Shown here piece by piece: positions 1 to 4,259 of a DNA stretch of 5,958 bases. Both the position numbers and the translations under genes were made by a program. Positions within the stretch are counted from its first letter, which is position 1; each line of letters begins with the position of its first letter. The notes below the pieces were generated by a model that worked only from the letters and a program-made list of their open reading frames with translations, was not told the origin of the DNA and made no database searches. This DNA comes from Methanobacterium sp. (GTDB lineage Archaea; Methanobacteriota; Methanobacteria; Methanobacteriales; Methanobacteriaceae), in contig PMNN01000274.1 in NCBI GenBank assembly GCA_003161815.1, positions 1 to 5,958 of the forward strand, given 5' to 3'.

Positions 1-1
1 G

Positions 2-130
2 ATGGAACTAGTTGAAAAATCACCCGGCTCACAATATTTTGCACTAGTAGGAGTAGATACGGTAGATCATTTTGATCAGGAAAGATCTACTTTTAATCAG
101 ATAGTAAACAGCTTCAAATTCCTGTCATAA
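2..130 (+). CDS. C-terminal end of a PsbP-like / lipoprotein-type protein (5' partial)
   Basis: An open frame enters from the left edge and stops at TAA 128-130, giving 42 visible residues. The visible end contains SQYFALVGVDTVDHFD and finishes with a FNQIVNSFKFLS motif. A short strand, a 'D.F..E...F..I..SF' helix and a stop just after 'SFK' resemble the end of PsbP-like domains found in secreted lipoproteins of Methanobacteria; this is a recalled resemblance and not a proven homology. The ATG at 2-4 is probably an internal methionine, because the frame is open to the edge and no ribosome site is visible. The function is unknown, and any signal peptide or lipobox would lie outside the window. 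Confidence 0.6.
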   Translation: MELVEKSPGSQYFALVGVDTVDHFDQERSTFNQIVNSFKFLS

Positions 131-403
131 AATTCCTATTCGGGAGATAATATTTTATATATGAGTTATTACAAAAAATAGCTGAAAAATGATTTTAAAT
201 CTTTATCCTTATTTTTATTAAATACATCAGCACACCTATAATTTTAATAAAAAAAGTGGTTAAACGATGCTGATTATGCACAATTTACCCTATACAATTT
301 GTTCATTAATATCAGTTTTATAATACTATTCTTCTTAGATTCTCGTCATTTCTTTCTTCAGTACTCACTTGATTTCTTCTCAGCTAAATTCTCATGATAA
401 AAC

Positions 404-411
404 TTTATATA
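404..411 (+). promoter_or_regulatory. TATA box for the gene at 485
   Basis: TTTATATA matches the archaeal TATA consensus and is preceded by an A-rich GATAAAAC stretch (396-403) that could serve as the TFB recognition element. Transcription would start about 25 bases downstream, near 430-436, leaving a leader of about 50 bases before the TTG start at 485. It is the best promoter candidate in this gap. Confidence 0.6.
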
Positions 412-470
412 CGTGAATTAAATATTATTTCATAGTTCTTGTTGATATTACTTTTTAGATTCTAATTAAT

Positions 471-480
471 GGGGGGATGA
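471..480 (+). promoter_or_regulatory. Ribosome binding site that selects a TTG start
   Basis: GGGGGGATGA resembles the archaeal Shine-Dalgarno sequence GGAGGTGATC and sits 4 bases before TTG 485. The ATG inside it (477-479) opens a frame that reaches TAA after 12 codons, so that ATG is not the start. An almost identical element (GGGGGATGA) precedes the rfbF gene at 3451-3459. Confidence 0.65.
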
Positions 481-484
481 TTTT

Positions 485-832
485 TTGTTTCAAAAAAATT
501 TATTATGGATTTTAATTGGTATAATAATAGTCGTATTAAGTGGAATAATCCTTCACAATTCTTCAATGTTTATTTATATATTAGCAATATTAGTAGTAGG
601 TTTAATTGTAGGATTATTATCAGGTGCGAAATATAAAGATGGGATTTTAAATGCTGTAATTGTGGGAATTATAGGTGGAATCGTTGTATTATTTTATTTC
701 GATAATTTCGGAGCTACAAGTAACAGTGTATATGCTTTAGGATTTGCTATAGGTTTTATTGTTAGAGATGTGGTATTTGTTGTTATTGGAGGGTTAATAG
801 GAGTTTTAATAAATAAAATGATAAATAGATGA
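485..832 (+). CDS. Small polytopic membrane protein, DUF5518-like
   Basis: The 115-residue protein is almost entirely hydrophobic, with helices near residues 6-23, 28-46, 54-72 and 83-109 (the last may be a kinked pair). A glycine-rich segment G39-LIVGLLSGAKYKDG-I54 links helices 2 and 3, and the protein ends with IGGLIGV and a basic tail (NKMINR). The same landmarks, in the same order and spacing, occur in the membrane part of the protein at 2474-2941, so the two look like diverged paralogs. The style recalls the DUF5518 family of archaeal membrane proteins; I assign this from memory of the 'G..YK.G...G...G' pattern and not from a search. The start is TTG 485, chosen for the strong ribosome site; the first in-frame ATG is codon 28, which would remove helix 1. 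It has its own TATA box and a T6 run after the stop, so it is probably monocistronic. Function unknown. Confidence 0.75.
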   Translation: MFQKNLLWILIGIIIVVLSGIILHNSSMFIYILAILVVGLIVGLLSGAKYKDGILNAVIVGIIGGIVVLFYFDNFGATSNSVYALGFAIGFIVRDVVFVVIGGLIGVLINKMINR

Positions 833-838
833 TTCAGA

Positions 839-844
839 TTTTTT
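839..844 (+). terminator. T-run terminator after the membrane protein gene
   Basis: Six consecutive T residues lie 6 bases after the stop at 832, followed by a further T-rich stretch. Archaeal RNA polymerase commonly stops at such U-runs without a hairpin. The short run makes this tentative. Confidence 0.35.
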
Positions 845-860
845 GATTATTTGTTAAGTG

Positions 861-874
861 TTATGAATTCATAA
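861..874. promoter_or_regulatory. 14-bp perfect palindrome upstream of a TATA box (candidate operator)
   Basis: TTATGAATTCATAA is perfectly self-complementary and ends 12 bases before the TATA box at 887-894. That is a sensible place for a dimeric regulator to act on the 958-1946 unit. In DNA this AT-rich, about one such palindrome per 6 kb is expected by chance, so only the position argues for function. Confidence 0.3.
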
Positions 875-886
875 AATGCCTATTTA

Positions 887-894
887 TTTATAAA
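887..894 (+). promoter_or_regulatory. TATA box for the 958-1946 unit
   Basis: TTTATAAA fits the archaeal TATA consensus. Transcription starting about 25 bases downstream (near 912-920) would leave a 40-base leader before ATG 958. It is the only good TATA match in this 125-base gap. Confidence 0.5.
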
Positions 895-957
895 CTTTTC
901 TATTTGGTTTTAATAGAAAATCATAATTATAGGTAAAAAAGAGTAGCACTTGAAGTT

Positions 958-1326
958 ATGATTAATAAATCTTATTTGGTTAACATATACAGATTATTTT
1001 TAGATTTACCTATTTGTCATAGATTACCTGATAGAACCTTTAATATTCGAGGACACTATTTCCCGGTTTGTTCGAGGTGTACAGGCTTCTATATTGGTGC
1101 TTTTACTTATTTTACTTATGTATATTTTTTTTATGTACAATATACAATTGTATTGATTATATTCGCATTTTTAATGATAATGCCTACATTATTAGATGGT
1201 TTAACTCAACTTTTTGGATTTAGAGATAGTAATAATATTTTAAGATTATTTACAGGATTAATAGGGGGTGTTGGTCTTGCGATTTTAATTAAAGCTCTTA
1301 AATATATGATTTTAATTCATTTATAG
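958..1326 (+). CDS. DUF2085 family membrane protein
   Basis: A 122-residue membrane protein with the hallmark DUF2085 signature. C20-H21-R22-x-P24-x-R26 is followed by [13 protein letters not shown] (C38, C41, G43), then P76-x3-DGLTQ (80-84) and R89-x-S91-N92-N93 with R96 and G100. The CHR...CSRC cysteines and histidine could bind a metal, but no activity is established for this family. Hydrophobic stretches at about 44-79 (probably two helices) and 97-120 place it in the membrane. The length is normal for the family. ATG 958 is used because no alternative start lies just upstream in frame; the ribosome site before it is weak (TTGAAG at 950-955), in contrast to most other genes here. The downstream zinc-ribbon gene starts 17 bases after its stop, so the two are probably co-transcribed. 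Family assignment is confident; the role is unknown. Confidence 0.85.
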   Translation: MINKSYLVNIYRLFLDLPICHRLPDRTFNIRGHYFPVCSRCTGFYIGAFTYFTYVYFFYVQYTIVLIIFAFLMIMPTLLDGLTQLFGFRDSNNILRLFTGLIGGVGLAILIKALKYMILIHL

Positions 1327-1330
1327 AAAA

Positions 1331-1337
1331 GGAGGTT
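1331..1337 (+). promoter_or_regulatory. Ribosome binding site for a TTG start at 1344
   Basis: GGAGGTT is a near-perfect Shine-Dalgarno match 6 bases before TTG 1344. It supports the TTG start. Without it the first ATG would be codon 45, which would delete the zinc ribbon. Confidence 0.75.
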
Positions 1338-1343
1338 AAAAAA

Positions 1344-1946
1344 TTGACTAAAATATGTCCAAATTGTAAAACCGGGAATAAGAATGATGCTGGTTTTTGT
1401 CAGAATTGTGGTGAAGATTTGAGCCAAACATCAAAAGCCACACAAAGAGTTAAAACCCAAAGTAACGGTGGGATTATGGGTTGGTGGAATAAACGTGGTA
1501 CAGGCTCTAAAGCAGCGATAGGAATTGCAGGTATTTGTTGCATTGGTTTAATATTGATAGTGGCATTTTATGGATTTTCTTCTCCCGATAAAAACACTGC
1601 AACTACTGCACCAGTTACAAACGTCTCTAACACAACACCAACAACACCAACAACTCCTACGACATCAAATTCTTCATCAAGTGCTACAGGAATCCAGGTT
1701 CAAGTTATTTATGATGGTTCATGGACTGGTAACTATGGAGATGTATCGGGAAGTCAATCTGTAGATGGAAGTGGTTCCCAAACTTATAGTTTAACGGGTA
1801 GTCCATCAATAGTTTCAGTAGTATTCCAAAAAAGTGATGGTGGAAGCGGTACATTAACGGCTAATATATTACAAAATGGACAAGTTGTAGAAACTAAAAG
1901 CACATCAGCAGCGTATGGAGTAGTTTCAGTGTCGCATTCATTCTAA
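1344..1946 (+). CDS. Membrane-anchored protein: zinc ribbon, one helix, Thr/Pro linker, outside beta domain
   Basis: The 200-residue protein has four parts. Residues 4-26 form a zinc ribbon with C5-x2-C8-x10-C19-x2-C22 (DZR/zinc_ribbon_2 type). Residues 30-56 are a basic spacer, and 57-78 a single membrane helix with two cysteines (C65, C66). Residues 84-116 are a low-complexity linker rich in Thr, Pro and Ser with TTP repeats and several N-x-S/T sites (for example NVS, NTT and NSS). Residues 117-200 are a beta-rich, Gly/Ser-rich domain without cysteine. Basic residues before the helix (K50, R51, K56) put the ribbon in the cytoplasm and the C-terminal domain outside. The linker resembles glycosylated stalks of archaeal surface proteins (inferred). 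Similar C-terminal domains occur, as I recall, in other Methanobacterium proteins; no function is known. It follows the DUF2085 gene by 17 bases and is followed by a terminator-like repeat. Confidence 0.8.
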   Translation: MTKICPNCKTGNKNDAGFCQNCGEDLSQTSKATQRVKTQSNGGIMGWWNKRGTGSKAAIGIAGICCIGLILIVAFYGFSSPDKNTATTAPVTNVSNTTPTTPTTPTTSNSSSSATGIQVQVIYDGSWTGNYGDVSGSQSVDGSGSQTYSLTGSPSIVSVVFQKSDGGSGTLTANILQNGQVVETKSTSAAYGVVSVSHSF

Positions 1947-1952
1947 TAATCA

Positions 1953-1978
1953 CTTTTTATTTTTTTTAAAATAAAAAG
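1953..1978 (+). terminator. T-rich inverted repeat, likely terminator
   Basis: Perfect 11-bp arms (CTTTTTATTTT at 1953-1963 and its complement at 1968-1978) surround a TTTT loop, starting 6 bases after the stop at 1946. The left arm and loop contain T5 and T8 runs that alone could end archaeal transcription. The stem has only one G-C pair, so the U-run probably matters more than the hairpin. Confidence 0.55.
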
Positions 1979-1986
1979 AAAATTTG

Positions 1987-2337
1987 ATGGTATTTATGAT
2001 AAACGATGAAAAGGGATTATTTTTTGCGTTTGGGCCTTGGTGGTTTGTAATAATAGTAATGATAATTGCATTTGTTGCAGGTCTAATAAGACAAAATAAT
2101 GCATCACCAAAGAATGTTGACGCTGTTAATGATTATATACCAACTGAAAAATCGGTGAATAATCACTTGTCAAACAATATTTGCCCCCAATGCGGGAAAA
2201 TTAATAGTAAGGATGCTAAATTTTGTATTAACTGTGGTAATCCACTAATTGAAGATTTAAAAACTTCTTGCCCTGTATGTAGAAAGAAAAATCCAGCAGA
2301 TGCCAAATACTGTCAAGAATGTGGAGCTAAGATTTGA
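1987..2337 (+). CDS. Membrane-anchored protein with two tandem zinc ribbons
   Basis: Numbered from ATG 1987 (116 residues), one helix lies near 12-34 after an FGPWW motif, followed by a polar spacer (about 35-64). Two C-terminal zinc ribbons follow, each CxxC-x10-CxxC: C66, C69, C80, C83 and C95, C98, C109, C112. Arg after the helix suggests the ribbons face the cytoplasm, an arrangement (helix then ribbons) opposite in order to the protein at 1344. Such ribbons usually bind structural zinc and mediate protein or nucleic-acid contacts; no catalytic domain is present. The start is uncertain: TTG 1984, ATG 1987 and ATG 1996 are all in frame and none has a clear Shine-Dalgarno. A TTTAAAAT element at 1965-1972 within the preceding repeat could be a TATA box giving a near-leaderless mRNA starting around 1996; this is speculative. 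Function unknown. Confidence 0.75.
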   Translation: MVFMINDEKGLFFAFGPWWFVIIVMIIAFVAGLIRQNNASPKNVDAVNDYIPTEKSVNNHLSNNICPQCGKINSKDAKFCINCGNPLIEDLKTSCPVCRKKNPADAKYCQECGAKI

Positions 2338-2351
2338 AATACAAATCACAA

Positions 2352-2359
2352 TTTATATT
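2352..2359 (+). promoter_or_regulatory. Possible TATA box for the 2458-3156 region
   Basis: TTTATATT lies 15 bases after the stop at 2337 and about 100 bases before ATG 2458. An inverted repeat with 7-bp arms (ATTACTT/AAGTAAT, 2367-2382) sits where transcription would start, so it could be an operator or simply chance AT sequence. Confidence 0.35.
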
Positions 2360-2442
2360 TTCGAATATTACTTTTAAGTAATTATGGCCAAAGTTAGTTT
2401 TAAAATCAATAATTAAAATTGGTTACGAATTACATAAATTTA

Positions 2443-2449
2443 GGGGGGG
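2443..2449 (+). promoter_or_regulatory. Ribosome binding site retained before a broken start
   Basis: A run of seven G residues (AGGGGGGGTT context) sits 8 bases before ATG 2458. It matches the other G-rich ribosome sites in the window and marks 2458 as the ancestral start, although the very next codon is TAA. Confidence 0.5.
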
Positions 2450-2457
2450 TTATAAAG

Positions 2458-2523
2458 ATGTAATGTTCTAATTGTGAAGCGGAAAATCTTGATGACGCAA
2501 TTTAATGCGGAATGTGGGAATAA
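2458..2523 (+). pseudogene. Decayed N-terminal zinc ribbon of the following gene
   Basis: Read from ATG 2458, the frame gives M-stop-CSNCEAENLDDAI-stop-CGM and then shifts. It aligns codon by codon with intact zinc ribbons in the window (CxxC, 'N..DA', C, CG). Three lesions are visible: TAA 2461-2463 where Lys (AAA) is expected, TAA 2503-2505 where Phe or Tyr is expected, and loss of one base near 2515-2518 where 'CxxCGNKL' needs a second Cys codon. After the shift the frame continues as CGNKLYSE directly into the open membrane-protein frame. The original gene therefore probably ran 2458-2941 as a zinc ribbon fused to a membrane domain. Sequencing error could explain one lesion, hardly three. 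Confidence 0.7.
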
Positions 2524-2941
2524 ATTATATTCAGAAACAATAGAAAGAAAAGATAAAGAATTAAAAGAAAACCTTAATAAACCATCATTGACTACAAAAA
2601 GATTCCCGCTTGGATTAATCGGTATCATCATTAATGTTATAATTATATTTACAGTTAGATTATTATTGAACCACATTAGTGATTCTATTTTATATGTATT
2701 TTGGGTGTTAACTGCATTTGGGGGTTTAGTTGCTTCATTTATAGCTGGTGGTAATTATAAATATGGTGCTATCATGGTTTTATTGCCGGGTTTATTGCAG
2801 ATTGTATTATTATTTTTTTTATTTAGAGATTCAGGAGGTACCATATTTTTAGCTTCATTATTTGGCTATTCCATTGCCTTTGCAATTTTAAGTCTTATCG
2901 GAGGTTTAATAGGCATATTTCTGTTAAAACGTTTTAAATAA
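2474..2941 (+). CDS. Polytopic membrane protein, DUF5518-like; N-terminal zinc ribbon lost
   Basis: The open frame begins at GTG 2474 (155 residues) or ATG 2492 (149 residues); neither has a proper ribosome site, because the good one serves the broken ATG 2458. In the GTG numbering, residues 1-13 are out-of-frame ribbon sequence. Residues 14-43 are a polar linker, and helices lie near 44-65, 72-92, 98-118 and 124-151. The segment G84-LVASFIAGGNYKYG-A99 and the end IGGLIGIF-LLKRFK match the corresponding parts of the protein at 485, so the two are paralogs. The membrane domain has no stop or frameshift over some 430 bases, which suggests it is still translated, perhaps by reinitiation, or that the damage is recent. 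The next gene starts 32 bases downstream. Function unknown; calling the whole of 2458-2941 a pseudogene is an equally fair reading. Confidence 0.6.
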   Translation: MKRKILMTQFNAECGNKLYSETIERKDKELKENLNKPSLTTKRFPLGLIGIIINVIIIFTVRLLLNHISDSILYVFWVLTAFGGLVASFIAGGNYKYGAIMVLLPGLLQIVLLFFLFRDSGGTIFLASLFGYSIAFAILSLIGGLIGIFLLKRFK

Positions 2942-2961
2942 TGAGTTTATTAAATAATAAT

Positions 2962-2970
2962 GGAGGTTAT
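2962..2970 (+). promoter_or_regulatory. Ribosome binding site for the small zinc protein
   Basis: GGAGGTTAT is a strong Shine-Dalgarno match 3 bases before ATG 2974 (7 bases from the GGAGG core). It confirms that this short frame is a translated gene. Confidence 0.65.
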
Positions 2971-2973
2971 TAG

Positions 2974-3156
2974 ATGGGATATTTAAAGTGTGATAAGTGT
3001 GAGAGATACTACGAACTTCAGCCAGGGGAATCTCCAGAAGATTTCAAAAAGGAATGTGATTGTGGTGGAAAATTCAGATATGTAGAAAATCCTGAAGACA
3101 CGGAAGGGGATTTGAATGAGCCCGAAACTACAATAACATGCCCTTCCACCATTTAG
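2974..3156 (+). CDS. Small zinc-binding protein, possibly a shortened form
   Basis: A 60-residue acidic, soluble protein. It opens with [19 protein letters not shown] (C6, C9), then PEDF and C28-D-C30-GG with RYVEN. The pattern C-x2-C-x18-C-x-C is a zinc ribbon of the 'GYL.C..C..YYELQ.GESPEDF...C.CGG' type that I recall as a common N-terminal module of longer Methanobacterium proteins, often ahead of membrane segments. Here it stands alone with a 20-residue acidic tail ending ITCPSTI. The lone C56-P57 recalls the beginning of another ribbon, so the gene may be a truncated remnant, but no further ribbon frame follows. Its ribosome site is strong and it lies 32 bases after the membrane-protein gene, so co-transcription is likely. 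A T8 run follows the stop. Function unknown. Confidence 0.7.
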   Translation: MGYLKCDKCERYYELQPGESPEDFKKECDCGGKFRYVENPEDTEGDLNEPETTITCPSTI

Positions 3157-3166
3157 ATACCTAAAA

Positions 3167-3174
3167 TTTTTTTT
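3167..3174 (+). terminator. T8 terminator after the zinc-protein gene
   Basis: Eight consecutive T residues begin 11 bases after the stop at 3156, with more T-rich sequence to about 3195. This is a typical archaeal U-run terminator and separates the zinc-ribbon group from the sugar operon. Confidence 0.5.
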
Positions 3175-3216
3175 ATCTGTTAAATTTGATTTTTATATAA
3201 TTCCCCCTTAACTCTC

Positions 3217-3238
3217 ATGAAATTGTTATGAAATTGTT
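3217..3238 (+). repeat. Tandem 11-bp direct repeat
   Basis: ATGAAATTGTT occurs twice back to back (3217-3227 and 3228-3238) without mismatch. It sits 18 bases after a TATA-like box, overlapping the predicted transcription start, where a bound regulator could block polymerase. It may equally be a slippage duplication. Confidence 0.6.
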
Positions 3239-3352
3239 CGAATTAGAATCTTCAAAGATAAAATGAATGCAGTATAGATTTTCAATCTCTTATAATGCGT
3301 GACTACTATGAATTTAATTAAAATAAATTAATATAATAAAAAAGATAATTGT

Positions 3353-3360
3353 TTTATAAT
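3353..3360 (+). promoter_or_regulatory. Candidate TATA box for the rfbF operon
   Basis: TTTATAAT matches the archaeal consensus moderately and would start transcription near 3380-3386, an 80-base leader. It is flanked on its right by two TCTGTTAAA copies (3364-3372 and 3402-3410). TTTATATA at 3192-3199 is the stronger match but lies 265 bases from the gene; GATATAA at 3394-3400 is another weak option. Confidence 0.4.
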
Positions 3361-3450
3361 CTTTCTGTTAAAATATAATAAAAAAACATTTATGATATAA
3401 CTCTGTTAAAAAAAAGTATGAATTAAAAAAAAAATTTTTTGTTGATATTT

Positions 3451-3459
3451 GGGGGATGA
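3451..3459 (+). promoter_or_regulatory. Ribosome binding site that favours start 3465 over 3456
   Basis: GGGGGATGA resembles GGAGGTGATC and contains the upstream ATG (3456-3458) within itself, so that ATG would have no room for ribosome pairing. The in-frame ATG 3465 lies 5 bases downstream at normal spacing. The same element at 471-480 precedes a TTG by 4 bases. Confidence 0.65.
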
Positions 3460-3464
3460 GTTCT

Positions 3465-4259
3465 ATGGATAATTCTGATATTAAAATTGTAATTTTATGT
3501 GGTGGTATGGGAACTCGGTTGAGAGAAGAAACCGAATTCAAACCTAAACCTTTAGTTGAAATTGGTGGCAAACCGATTTTGTGGCATATCATGAAAATTT
3601 ATGCATATTATGGGTTTAAAGATTTCGTTCTTTGTTTAGGTTATAAAGGTGATATGATTAAACAGTATTTCTTGAATTATGAATTTATGAATAGTGATGT
3701 GACTTTAGAACTTGGTAAGAATAAAATGGAATTCCATAAATCGCCTGAAGAAATGGGGTGGAAAATAACTTTGGCTAATACAGGTGATAAAGCTCTTACT
3801 GGTGCTAGAGTAAAAAAAATCGAAAAGTACATTGAAAATGATAGATTCATGTTGACTTATGGAGATGGTGTTTCAAATGTTGATATTAATGAACTTTTAA
3901 GGTTTCATTTATCACATTCTAAGATAGGTACTGTTACAGGAGTTCGTCCATCTTCAAGATTTGGTGAACTGTTAATTAAAGAGGATATGGTTCAAGAATT
4001 CAGCGAAAAACCACAAGTTGAAGAAGGTTTTATCAATGGCGGATTTTTTGTTTTTCAAAATGAATTCTTTGATTATGTAGATGAAACTGATCAGTGTAAT
4101 TTGGAAAGAGAACCTTTAGAAAAACTGGCAGTGGATGAAGAACTAATGGTTTATAAACACAGAAAATTTTGGCATTGTATGGATACTTATAGGGATTCCT
4201 TATTATTGAATGATTTATGGAATTTAAATCCTGAATGGAAAATTTGGGGAGATCGATGA
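3465..4259 (+). CDS. rfbF: Glucose-1-phosphate cytidylyltransferase
   Basis: The enzyme makes CDP-glucose and pyrophosphate from CTP and alpha-D-glucose-1-phosphate, the first step of CDP-deoxyhexose synthesis in the cytoplasm. The 264-residue protein has the usual length of about 257 and a complete nucleotidyltransferase fold. Its landmarks are LCGGMGTRLREE at 11-22 with KPKP at 26-29 (nucleotide and phosphate binding), GGKPILWHIMK, LCLGYKG and TYGDG at 131-135 (metal-binding Asp134). GVRPSSRFGEL follows at 159-169, FINGGFF at 189-195, then LEREPLEKLA and the terminal FWHCMDTYRD...LNDLW motif. 'ETEFKPKPLVEIGGKPILWHIMK' as a pattern is specific to RfbF within the sugar nucleotidyltransferases. 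An ATG at 3456 would add three residues (MSS); 3465 is preferred because of the ribosome site. The stop TGA abuts the next start with no spacing, implying translational coupling. Confidence 0.93.
   Translation: MDNSDIKIVILCGGMGTRLREETEFKPKPLVEIGGKPILWHIMKIYAYYGFKDFVLCLGYKGDMIKQYFLNYEFMNSDVTLELGKNKMEFHKSPEEMGWKITLANTGDKALTGARVKKIEKYIENDRFMLTYGDGVSNVDINELLRFHLSHSKIGTVTGVRPSSRFGELLIKEDMVQEFSEKPQVEEGFINGGFFVFQNEFFDYVDETDQCNLEREPLEKLAVDEELMVYKHRKFWHCMDTYRDSLLLNDLWNLNPEWKIWGDR

Larger units (their letters stand above)
131..484 (+). other. 354-base gene-free region: terminator zone and promoter of the next gene
   Basis: No convincing gene is present on either strand. The left half has a TATA-like TTTATATA at 154-161 and an inverted repeat with perfect 11-bp arms (212-222 and 243-253, 20-base loop). 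That repeat is all A/T and may only be a termination zone for the upstream gene. A second TATA-like TTTATAAT is at 317-324. From about 325 to 395 the + strand is markedly pyrimidine-rich, with repeated TTCTT/TTCTC words. TTAGATTCT occurs twice (335-343 and 455-463). The right end holds the TATA box and ribosome site of the gene at 485. Confidence 0.5.
3157..3464 (+). other. 308-base AT-rich leader of the sugar operon
   Basis: No gene is supported here. In order it holds a T8 terminator (3167-3174), a TATA-like box TTTATATA (3192-3199), a C5 run and a tandem 11-bp repeat (3217-3238). Further on there is a second TATA-like box (3353-3360), several A-tracts (3338-3343, 3380-3386, 3408-3415, 3425-3434) and the ribosome site of rfbF. 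TCTGTTAAA occurs three times (3176-3184, 3364-3372, 3402-3410). The A-tracts may bend the promoter DNA. If transcription begins at the first TATA box, the mRNA would have a leader of more than 200 bases. Confidence 0.5.

Noticed and set aside
267..323. 18-residue frame MLIMHNLPYTICSLISVL in the first gap
   Set aside because: No ribosome site before ATG 267 and no recognised family; short frames of this size are expected by chance.
1634..1672. ACAACACCA-type simple repeat as a microsatellite or CRISPR-like array
   Set aside because: It codes in frame for the Thr/Pro stalk, has no spacers, and varies at codon third positions, as expected for a low-complexity linker.
1570..1764. 64-codon + frame inside the zinc-ribbon/stalk gene
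   Set aside because: It is the out-of-frame reading of the ACA/CCA-rich stalk (a Gln/His/Leu-rich product), inside a well-supported gene.
2461..2505. Stop-codon recoding (for example pyrrolysine) at the two in-frame stops
   Set aside because: Both are TAA, whereas pyrrolysine uses TAG, and a frameshift follows as well; decay is simpler.
2440..2676. 78-codon frame on the - strand
   Set aside because: It lies antisense to the zinc-ribbon remnant and membrane-protein gene, has no ribosome site and no recognisable motif; it mirrors AT-rich coding sequence.
3228..3266. 12-residue frame MKLFELESSKIK in the rfbF leader
   Set aside because: It starts inside the tandem repeat, has no ribosome site and lies about 200 bases from rfbF, so a leader-peptide role is unsupported.
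3425..3440. A10T6 tract before rfbF as a transposon end or terminator
   Set aside because: There is no transposase, target duplication or matching terminal repeat, and the tract is only 11 bases from the ribosome site; probably an A-tract of the promoter/leader.
3368..3592. 74-codon frame on the - strand
   Set aside because: It overlaps the conserved start of rfbF in antisense and continues into the A-tract leader; no ribosome site or family signature.
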